Source: Edaphochlamys debaryana
Lineage: Eukaryota; Chlorophyta; Chlorophyceae; Chlamydomonadales
Direction of reading: 5' to 3'
Length of the DNA stretch: 64,000 nucleotides
Assembly (NCBI GenBank): GCA_016858145.1
Contig: JAEHOE010000168.1
Span: 173,656-237,655, forward strand
Below the pieces are notes generated by a model. The model was not told where the DNA came from and made no database searches. It saw only the letters and a program-made list of their open reading frames with translations. This document shows, one piece after another, positions 48,239 through 64,000 of the stretch (position 1 is the stretch's first letter; each line of letters starts with the position of its first letter). The position numbers and the translations under genes were made by a program.

Positions 48239-49108
48239 GGAAGCACGCCCGCTCCTCTCCAAGTGCATGCGTGCGCTATATCAAGCCGCCAATGCGCGCA
48301 AAGAATGTGCGCGCGGCGAAGGCGCCACCCACCACCTGAAACCGCCATGCGGCGACCCCCCAGTGAAGTAGCAACACCCCCGCCGCACTGCGAGGCCCCC
48401 ACATGCCCCCTGCACCTCAGCAGCAGACGGAATGCCTAAACGTCATCACGCCAACGCCAAGCGCTGCCGTACTGCACACCACATACAAGGGTCGTACGCG
48501 TCTCGCGCGCTGGGCGCAGCGAGGCCCGCGGGGAACCGGAGTCGAGGGAATCCGTCACAGCCGCCGGCCAATTTAGCCGGTTGCCCAAATGCACTCACAA
48601 ACGGGTTAAATGAGAATCAAGGAGGCAAAGCAAGCAGCTAATCTTCGGGACAACACACACAATACACCGGGCGCAACACAAAGACCTAGTGGCACGTGCA
48701 AGAGAATGAGGCATGCATGCAGACCCATACGTTTACTCCCCCACGCCGCAGCCTCACCCTCCGCCGCTCTGCACGGAGCACCCTCGCCTCTAGGCCCACG
48801 CACACACGACTGGGAAACCCCCTCCACGCGGCGCGACGCCCGCAAAGCCCCCTCTCACCGAGAAGGACGCTCGCGGGAAGCCGCGCCGCACAAGTGCTGC
48901 CACTCGTCGGTATCATCACTCCAGCCTCCGCTCATCCAAGCTCGCGCTCCTCAAGCCCTCGGCCGCCCTCAGCTGGAGGCAACAGCCGATCCCGCTTCGC
49001 CAGCCGCAGCCGGCCGAGGGGACCAGCTCCGCCACAGCTGCAGCCAGCCATCCGCACTCTCCAGCCCTTGGGCCTTGGGAGACCACCCCCACGCCACGGC
49101 GCAGGCCC

Positions 49109-52100
49109 TTAGACCTTGGAGAAGAACTCCAGGGTCTTGATGGGCAGGATGGGCGCCGAGTGGGCGTCCAGGTAGATCTGCTTGAGGTCGGCGATGAGGG
49201 GGTAGCGCGGGTTGGCGCCCGTGCACTGGTCGTCGAAGGCCTCCTCCGCCAGCGTCTCCACGCGCGCAATGAACTCCTTGTCCACGGCGGGGTCGTTGAA
49301 AATCTCCTTGATCGTCGACGGGATCTGGACGCAAGATCAGGATCGGGGAGGGACCAGGATCAGCACAACCAGGTTCAAGCCTTCCCACCTACCCCTTCAC
49401 CGCGTACGCCCGCCTCTTCACCCCACCCCACCTACTCCACCCTATCCCGTGTTCCCAGCTCCCCAGTCAGCCTCCTTCGCGAGGTCCCCCACCCCAGTCT
49501 AAGACATCATGGAGAATGCTCACCTCGACCTGCTTCTTGAGGTTCTCCACCGCCTCGATCAGCTTGACGACCTTCTCGTCCACGGTGTTGCCGCCCAGGC
49601 CCAGCATGTTGGCCAGGTCGGCGTAGTCCTGCTTGGCCTGTTGGGGGAGGGTGGGTGGGTGGGGTGGGGAAGAGGGTTAGACGAAGTAACCGTAAATCTC
49701 AACCTATTCATTGAGGCCATCCGTTTACAGCCCCCTTGCCTCCACACCCGACCGGCCCTGGCCACACGGCCACCTCAAGCGCCTCCCGCCCCCCACGCCT
49801 CCACGCACCTGCGGGTACTGGTACTGCGGGAAGGCGGCCTGCTTGGCGGGCATGTCGGTGGCGTTGTAGCGGATGACGTGGGAGATGATGGCGGCGTTGG
49901 CCAGGCCGTGGGGCACGTGGAAGGCGGCGCCCAGCTTGTGCGCCAGGGAGTGGCAGATGCCCAGGAAGGCGTTGGCGAAGGCCATGCCGGCACTGGGGGG
50001 AGGGAAGAGGGGAAGGGGATGGAGGGGTCAGGACAGGTGCAGCACGGAGGTAAGCATGCGGAGTGTGTAGAGGCAAGGTGTAGCAGTGGGCGCCCTATAC
50101 ACACCAAAGCGGCGGCCATCCACTCCGTCCGCTCGACAAGTCCGTCCCTCCCATAAGCCAGCTAGTGTTGCTCGTGTCTCACATGGTGGCGGCGTAGTGC
50201 ACCTTCTCGCGCGCCTCGAAGTCGTTGGCGCCGTTGGCGTAGGCGCGGGGCAGGTACTTGAACAGCAGCACGATGGCCTCGCGGGACAGGCCCTTGGTGT
50301 ACTCTGGGGGGGAGGGGGCCGAGGGGCGGAAGGTTGAGTTTAGGGACCCGCTTTTGGGACCAACGAGGACGGCAGCGCCAGCCTCCACAGGGCCAACCCC
50401 TCATCCCCCTCGCAAGTGAAAGCGCACACGCACCAGTGGCGCAGATGGAGACGTACGACTCCAGGGCGTGCGTGAGCGCGTCAATGCCTCCCCAGGCGGT
50501 CAGCTTCTTGGGCATGCCCAGGACCAGCTGGGGGTCCACGATGGCCATCGAGGGGGTCAGGGCGTAGTCTGTTCGGGCGAGGAAGGGTAGGGGCAAGGGC
50601 AGCGGTCAGAGGGAGCGGGGCACACAGACCAGTCGGGAACACATCCCCTTCCCGGCCCTCCACACAACGGTCCCTATCCTTGTTGCCTCAACCCACTCCC
50701 AGCCCTGCCCCTCACCGGCCAGCGGGTACTTGGCGCCCAGGCGCTCGTCCGTGACCACCGAGAAGGGCGTCACCTCGGAGCCCGTGCCGCTGGTGGTGGG
50801 GATGCAGACCATGGTGGCCTTCTTGCCCAGCTCGGGCACCTCGTACACGCGCTTGCGGATGTCCATGAAGCGCATGGCCAGGCCGTCGAAGCGGGTGTCG
50901 GGGCACTCGTACATGAGCCACATGATCTGGAGATCGGGTGGGATTGGGGGTTGAGACGGGTGAGGAGGGATCAGACAAAGCCGTGAGCTGAGGCTGCACA
51001 CCATACCAGTACGAGGCCTGACACAAGACCCAAGACATGTGGAAAAGCCGCATGCCCCACCTTGGCCGCGTCCATGGGCGAGCCGCCGCCCAGGGCGATG
51101 ATGACGTCGGGCTTGAACTCCAGGATCTCCTTGAGACCGGCCTCGATGCAGGCCAGGGTCGGGTCGGGGGTCACGTGGTAGAACACCTGGGGTGGGCGGG
51201 CGGGTGGGGGAGGGGAAGGACAGCGTGAGATGCGGGGAAGGAGGGCGTCAGATATGGCCCAGACCCAAGCACGCGGCGTTGCGCCCTTCCGCTTCGGACA
51301 ACTCATTTCCCCCTTTCCGGCCGCCTCCCACCCCTATTCCCCACCCCCCAAGCCCACCAAACCCACACACCTGGTGGTGCACGTTGATCGAGTCCAGGAT
51401 GTGGGTCACCTTGTCGGCGTAGCCCAGGTCGAACAGGGGCTTGTCGGTCACCACGAAGGCGCGGTGCTTGCCCTGCAGGTCGCGGAGGGCCACCTCCAGG
51501 CAGCCGCCCTTGAAGTAGATCTGGAGGGGCACGGGTGTGTGTGGAGGTGTGTGGGTGCGGGCCAGAGCAGGCAGGACACCCTAGCTGGTTATGCGCGCAC
51601 ACAGAATCAGCACGTGTACGTCTGCACCCACCGCTTCCTGCACCCCACCCCGCTCGCCACAGCCGCTTCGGGTCCCGCCACTACATCCACCCCGCGGCCC
51701 CACCTTGGGCGGCACGCGGAACCACAGCATGTTCTCGCGGCGCGCGGTGACGGTCTTGATGTTGAGCAGGTGCTGCGGGCCCACGTTGGTCGACACGGAG
51801 GTGGAGCCCCAGGTGCCGCAGCCCAGGGTGAGCGAGGGGTCCAGGTGGAAGTTGTACAGGTCACCGATGGCGCCCTGAGCGTGGGGGGGGGGTGGGTTGC
51901 AGGGGGGGGGGGAGGGTTGGCCACTTGCGGTGGACAGCAGGTTTGCACCGGGTGGTCGCGACGAGGGCCGCGTACACACCCCAACCCGCGTCCTCCCCAG
52001 TTCAGCGCCCTCCCCCCATCCTCCTCATCTCAAAAGCACCCTCCACAGCAACCCCCGCACCTGCGAGGCGGGCGTGTTGATGAGGATGCGCACGGTCTTG

Positions 52101-55100
52101 ACGATCTGCTCGAAGGCGCGGATGTGGGCGGCGTTGAGGGGGTTGGTGTAGAGCACCGAGGTGTGGCCGGCGCCGCCGTACTGGATGAGCGACTGCGCGA
52201 CCAGCAGGCCCGCCTCGAAGTCGGCGGCCTTGTACATGGCCAGGATGGGGCACAGCTTCTCCTGGGACAGCGGCTCGGTGTCGCCGACCTTCTCCACCTC
52301 GCCAATCAGCACCTGAGCGGGGGAGTAGGGGGCGAGGGTCAGCGGCCGAACAATGTCGTGATCCCCTCCAGATCCCGCCGTCGCCGCAATGCCCCGCGCC
52401 CCCCGCGTGCCCAAACACATGCCATCTTCCCCCCCCGTCTCCTCCCGCCCCCCACCTTGGTGCCCTTGGGCACGGTGATACCGAAGAGCTCCGCCAGCTT
52501 GGGGATGGACTGGCCCACGATGTTGGGGTTGAGGCGGCCATCCACCAGCACGCCCTTGCGGACCTGTGGTTGGGGAACAGGGTGGGGGGAGGGGGGGAGG
52601 CATGCTGGCGTCAGCGCGCACGACCAAGCCAGCATCACCGTCAACACTACTTGCTACTCCTCGTCTGCATCTGTTGCGGCTTCTGGTCATCCTTCGCATG
52701 GTCCGGGGCTCGTGCCGAGTCAGCCACAACCGCAGGAAGCTTCCTGGCAAGAGCGCTGCTGCCTGACCAGAGCCCTCTCAAAAGTACGACCGTCCTTGCC
52801 AACCTGGGAGTCCCTATGCCTTGCGCTCCAGGCTGACGAGACTGGCAGCCTCATCCATTCCCTTACCCAGGCCTTCTCATCCTCCCCCCCCCGCGCCACA
52901 CTCCATCGTTCTCGACACGCCATGGCTTCCCGACCTGCTCCTTGGCATGGGGTCGAGGACGTCGAGCTTTGCAGCCCCAGGCGCCTGCAACCCCTGTGCC
53001 TTGCAGGCGCCCCAGCCTCCAAAACTCGATGTCCTCAACCCTGCAGCTGCCCACCTCCGCCGCGCTTCCTCTGACCCGTCTCGTCCACCTTGAGCCCCGG
53101 TCGCATCCCCCAGCCGCCTTTTGGTCCACGTATAGTCGTCCCCACGCTTCATAGCCCACACACGCACCTTGTCCTTCTCCTCCTCGTTCAGGAAGTAGGC
53201 GCCGCGGCGGATGAACTCGGCCCTCACGGCGTCGTAGGCCTTGGCCACCACCACCACCGACTGCTCGCTGGCGCAGATGACGCCGTTGTCAAAGGTCTTG
53301 GACAGCATGATGGAGGACACCGCCATCTGCACCTCGGCCGTCTCGTCGATCAGGGCGGGGGTGTTGCCCGCGCCCACGCCCAGCGAGGGGTGGCCGGACG
53401 AGTAGGCGGCGCGCACCATGGCGGGGCCGCCGGTGGCCAGGATCAGGCTGATCTCGGGGGCCTGCGTGGCACAGGCACACGAGGATACGCGCGACAGCCG
53501 TGAGTCAACAGGTGCCAAGCGCACAACAGAGTGCTGAGAAGCAGCTGCCTCAGGCTGGCGAAGACTGTGCTTACAACAGGGGGCACGCTGAGTACACACG
53601 CACCCCGAACAGCCCCTGCCCAGCAGTCCCTGACACCCTGAATACCCTTCACATAGCAGATGGCTCCCTTAGCCCTCAAACCGTACTCACCACCATGAGG
53701 GCCTGGGACACGGGCAGCGAGGGCGAGTCGATCCAGGCAATGATGTCCTGGGGGGCGCCCGCAGCCACGGCGGCGTCGTGCACGATGCGCGCGGCGGCGA
53801 TGGTGGACTTGGCGGCGCGGGGGTGGGGGCACAGCACCAGGGCGTTGCGGGTCTTGAGCGCCAGCAGGGACTTGAAGATGGCGGTCGAGGTGGGGTTGGT
53901 GGTGGGCACGATGCCTGGGAGGGTGGGGGAGGAGGAGGGGGAGGGGGAGAAGGAGGGGGTGAGTGGGGTTGTGCGGGCGTTACGCGGGAGGCGAAGGGCC
54001 ACGGGGCCAAACCCTAGAGCTAGGGTTTGGCATGCCGTAATTCCGGCACGCGTCAGGACGTACGTCCCGGACATTGCCCCCCTCGTGACTAGCCACCACG
54101 CACCGGCAATCACGCCCACGGGCTCGGCGACCTTCTCAATGCCGCCGGCCTTGTCCTCCTCCACCACGCCGCAGGTCTTGGTGTGCTTGTACTTGTTGTC
54201 TGCACACACCAGGTGGGGTCAGAGGGTCAGGGCAACACAGGAAGCACCTCTGCACGCACACACCGCCGCCAGCACCCAAGCCCTAGAACCCTAGGTCGAC
54301 CACGATCGTCCCTTGCCCCAAACCCCAGACCCGGGGCGCCCAACCCAGATGGCCAAGGATTAGCCAATCCAAGCCAGCACCAAGCATCACAACCACTAGC
54401 AACACCGAACTCACAGATGAACTCCGACGCGAAGTGGTTCTTGATCACCTTGTCCTCCACCACGCCCATGCGGGTCTCCTCCACGGCCATCTTGGCCAGG
54501 GGGATACGGGCGGCGTTGGCGGCCTCGGCGGCGGCGCGGAAGATCTCGTCCACCTGTTGGGGGGAGGGGTCGTGGGGGGTCGTGGGGGTGAGGGTGCGTC
54601 TAGAAGGGGGCGCACTGCGCGGCGCGCTGGTGCGTAGCAACAGGTGCCGAAGGGCTGGCGTCGTGGTGCGGACCGGCAGGAGGTAGAAGGGGACGGCTAG
54701 GGTTTGTGGGGGGAGGGAGGAAGGGCGTGGAAGACGGAATGGCTTGTGCGGGCCCGGGTTGTAGTAAGTCGGACGTACCTTCTCCTGGGTGAAGGTGGAG
54801 TACTTGCGCTGGGCCTCGGTGGAGCGCTTCAGCTGCGCGCGCAGGGCCGCGATCTGGTCGTCGGACACGGGGGCGCGGTCCTTCTTGGGCGGCTCGGCGT
54901 GGGGCTGCGGGGGGGTAAGGAAACACCGCGGGGAGAGTCAGGTGTTTGCAGGTGACACGCTGCAGCAGAGGACGTCGGAACCCGAAAGCCCCAACACACA
55001 ATCGAACCCGGAAGGCTACGCTATAGCAGCAAGTGAGTCCGTCTCTATGCAATGAGCTTGAAAGCAGGTCGCGGGGCGACTCGGTTGTTGCGCTCGCAAA

Positions 55101-55349
55101 GGATCGCGTGTTGCACTTCGAAGCGAAGCGACTACGCACCGAGGACCAGAAACTTACCGCCGAAGCAGGGGCAGCCTCAGCCTTGGCCGGGACGGGGTTG
55201 GCGGCGACGGAGCCGGGGCCGGCCGGGGCGGCCTCGGCGACAATGCGCTGTGGGCGCCGGGCGACACCGCGGCTGGCCTGAATGGCCGGAACAGCCTTGC
55301 GGGTGGGCACCACGACCCGCTGGCCGGCGGTGAAGGTAGTCGACATCAT
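49109..55349 (-). CDS. ADH1: Bifunctional aldehyde/alcohol dehydrogenase ADHE
   Basis: ADHE converts acetyl-CoA to acetaldehyde to ethanol with NADH during dark anoxia. Seventeen exons give 952 residues with every phase closed: 55158-55349, 54779-54904, 54415-54553, 54104-54199, 53691-53914, 53168-53461, 52456-52563, 52061-52312, 51704-51874, 51371-51520, 51061-51186, 50716-50926, 50434-50568, 50183-50303, 49809-49992, 49524-49637 and 49109-49324. The N-terminus (MMSTTFTAGQRVVV, basic and Ala-rich) looks like an organelle transit peptide. The aldehyde-dehydrogenase half has GVGAGNTPALID and the catalytic-Cys block FDNGVICASEQSVVV. The iron alcohol-dehydrogenase half has ALGGGSPMDAAK, TTSGTGSEVTPF, the DALTHALESYVS and AGMAFANAFLGICHSLAHKLG metal-ligand regions, and FHVPHGLANA. 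Length matches algal ADHE (about 950). It is the best-supported gene here. Confidence 0.97.
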
Positions 55350-56720
55350 TGTTGGTCTGCGAAAGCGGACGGGGATGTTGATGTTGCGATTTAGGGTAAA
55401 CGTGCACTGGGCCAGCCTAGTACCGCCCTTATGCCCCAAGGCTCGATGGCCTGACATAGGAACGGCGGACATAAGGAGCAGAGAGAGCCCCAGTCCACCA
55501 GGGCGCAGGTCATGCGCCCGGCCGCGAGGACTTCCGTAACCCACCTCTTCGAGCAGAGCCGCGTCCGCGGTTGCACAATAAAGCCAATAGTGCGCACAAG
55601 TGCCTCCAAGCGGCCGGGAGCGTGGCAAGACGACGCCGGAAGTGGGTGTTGTGCTCCTTTACGAGGTTCTCCGAGAATTACTTTGCAAGCTCGCCGGCCT
55701 GCTTATGCGATAACTCTCTGCTATATCGTTACGGGAATGAACTTCTGAGAACGCAGCGGGGCTTTTGTGTGTCGCGAGGCGGGATTTGCTTCCGTACCAA
55801 TTTGCGCATGGCCCGAGACCGGCGACGGCGGGAGTTCCGAGTGTCATCGCCAGCTCCTGCGTTACGCATCTATCACAGCAACCCCATCCGGGCGACGACA
55901 AGGGCCGCCACGGTGGGGTCAACGCCGGCTCCGCTTGACCGACGATCGGAGCCGGGAGCACCTATGTCACTTACGCGTTACTCAGGTTTCTGCCCTGGCG
56001 GCGCTGTGTTCAACTAGTAAATGTCGATATAGCTTATGATTCCTCTGGAGGTTATGCGGTCCGCGGACGAAAAGATCAATCAGGGTCCGACCCTGCCCGG
56101 CAAGCCCTGACTCGACCCAGAGCATCAGGAGGGATGCCAAAGCGCCTATTCGTGTCGGTCTCAGGCCGCTGGGCATCGAAGACGAGATGTACTTCAGGCC
56201 ACCTTTATGCAACGGATGGATGGCGGAGGCTGATGGCTCGAGTGCCGCCAAGTGCATAGGACAATCTACGAACACCAAATTGCAAGCTGTAAACGGGGCC
56301 GGTTACGGCATCGCTAAGCGAGAGCACCAGGGTTTCGTCTCGGCACGCGTTGCGACCTCGTGCCCACGCTGCCGACCGTTAGCCCGCGTCCTGCCTGTCC
56401 TGCCCAGTCCGCCAGCGGTCTCCCCTCCAGCTACCACCACGCCCTGAGCAGCGGCGTGCCTGCCGGAGCCTACGCACCCTTGCTTCCGCAGCTTCCCGCC
56501 TTCGCGTCCGCTTGCACCGCCAACATCCTTGCACGTGCCATCAAAGCCCTTGCCCTGCTCAACAGCTCGACCTCGCCAACATGGACCCGGAGCCAACGCG
56601 TGCCCCCAACAGGCCTTACGTTTCGCGTAACCTCGTCCCCAATTCCCATTCCCCCAACAGCCCCGCGCTCGTTGGTCCGCCAAACCCAACGCCGAAGTCC
56701 CCGCTCCGTCGCGGGTCCCC
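55350..56720. other. ADHE upstream region and 3' flank of the AAA gene
   Basis: Both neighbours are on the minus strand, so this holds the ADHE promoter and 5' UTR (left part) and the AAA-gene 3' UTR (right part). The middle (about 55650-56300) is less GC-rich. GTAC cores, the minimal site of the copper/hypoxia regulator CRR1, occur near 55420 and 55795, but such 4-mers are expected by chance. No ORF supported. Confidence 0.5.
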
Positions 56721-62932
<6,212 letters not shown>

Positions 62933-64000
62933 TGTTCACGCGAGCTTCGCAGAACGTCAGGGCCTGGCGTAACGTGCTCCCAGAGCTTCGCGCATCGCTC
63001 CAAACGGGCTGCTGAGCGGCTCTCCTCGTTAAAGGCGGCTGGAATTCCCCTGGAACCTTAGTGTCGAAGTCCAGAGCCTTAGTAGACGTGGCGCTGGAAG
63101 AGCCGCGACGCCCTGGGCCCAACTCGCTCGGATGTCGTTGACCTACAAAGGCAAGGTTCTCCTGCTCCGCTGGAAACTGCTATGTGCGAGTCATTGATTG
63201 CAGCGAGACGAATACGGCTGCGCGATCGTTGGTGCGCTGGGTGCACCTACCGGGCCTCTCGCGAGTGCGAGGACAACGCCAATGTCCCTTCGCGCTACGT
63301 AGTAATACTGTCTATAGCTAATAACGTTTGTGAAGGGCTGTTTCGCCTCTGGGAATTCCCGGCTGGATGAGGCCCGACGCGCGTGCCATGCCCATGCCCT
63401 CGCCGGCCGCTGCGCCGCATCCCCCAGCGCCCCCCGGTTCCCGCGGTGACTGCACCGGCGTCCCGACCGGCAAGGGCCCGCCTTTGCCCACCTGCCATGG
63501 CGCTTGGGATTCCACGCTTGCCTGACTGCCTGCAAGGGCATGCCGACCCCGCCCCCGCACGGCGGCGACAGCCGACAGGAAGCCCTCGAAGCAGTGTCGC
63601 GTCCGGCCATGCTCGGTCCTGCGCCTAAGGTTGCCTGGACATGGCGGCAACTGCAGACCCTCGGCACACGTGCCCCCTCCTCGGAGCCGGGCCGCCGGGG
63701 GCGAGGGGCCTGCAAGTGTCACATAACCTCCCCTCCCTGTGCCGTTGCTCAGTTGCCGTGCCGCCTCCCATAAGCCGTGAGCCCAGGCGCCCCCGTGCTC
63801 CCCAGCTCTGACCCCCTCGTCCCCGCCCCACCGGCAACGCGTTGCGTTATGCAGTTACTTGTGCTGCCCGTTGCGTCGCACAGCCTAGTTGCGATCAGCT
63901 GCATTCCCCGTCGTCGTCGTCCGGACTACGCTGCACGGCCCCAAGCAATCGCCCCCACCCCACCGGCGCGGAAGGAACCCAGACTTCCCTCCGATCCTCC
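62933..64000. other. Upstream region of the AAA gene
   Basis: The 5' UTR and promoter of the AAA gene are expected in the left part. An open frame from about 63182 down to 62929 has no ATG and its phase does not fit exon 2. Nothing else to the window end shows family features. Confidence 0.5.

Larger units (their letters stand above)
46445..49108. other. Convergent intergenic region between paralogue C and ADHE
   Basis: Holds the 3' flanks of two converging genes. No supported ORF. A degenerate direct repeat of about 110 bp (GGGTTGAGGGTTGATGCGGGTT and a relative) lies near 46968-47150. A TGTAA for the ADHE strand lies at 48234-48238; no TGTAA was seen on the plus strand after paralogue C. 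Confidence 0.55.

Noticed and set aside
63182..63720. Minus-strand ORF of about 174 codons upstream of the AAA gene
   Set aside because: No motif, no splice link to the AAA exons, and overlapping alternative frames of equal quality.

Overview
The window looks like nuclear DNA of a green alga close to Chlamydomonas (core Volvocales). It is GC-rich. Genes are split into many short exons with GTGAGT/GTGCGT-type donors and C-rich acceptors. Proteins carry long Ala/Gly/Pro/Ser tracts. TGTAA, the usual algal poly(A) signal, follows at least one gene. All gene models below were built by hand from splice signals, reading phase and family similarity.

Layout, left to right. (1) 1-3850: a minus-strand Ty3/gypsy-type retroelement (gag, methylase-like region, protease, RT, RNase H) running off the left edge; its RT is cut by four frame-restoring GT-AG introns. 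(2) 3851-4931: a partial copy of ARPC2 exons 5-7. (3) 4932-16067: minus-strand gene 'A', first of three paralogues of a large unrecognised family. It carries a 2,979-bp Mutator-like element (11201-14179) in one intron. (4) 18304-20050: minus-strand exons of an unidentified gene. (5) About 20265-23543: a plus-strand IMP dehydrogenase lacking its N-terminal part. (6) 24585-25265: C-terminal piece of a retroelement, fused to the broken end of paralogue 'B' (25265-29224, minus). (7) 29819-31791: a METTL21-like methyltransferase (minus), divergent from (8) ARPC2 (32148-35433, plus). (9) 37649-46444: paralogue 'C', apparently complete. (10) 49109-55349: bifunctional aldehyde/alcohol dehydrogenase ADHE (ADH1, minus), 17 exons, all phases closed. 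(11) 56721-62932: a large AAA ATPase (minus) of the VPS4/spastin/katanin clade, predicted to begin with a myristoylation-type N-terminus.

The genes form no pathway: ADHE is fermentative metabolism, IMPDH guanine nucleotide synthesis, ARPC2 actin branching, the AAA protein membrane or cytoskeletal remodelling, and METTL21 protein-lysine methylation. The left 30 kb is a rearranged, repeat-rich region (broken paralogues, element insertions, a gene fragment). The right 30 kb is an ordinary gene neighbourhood.
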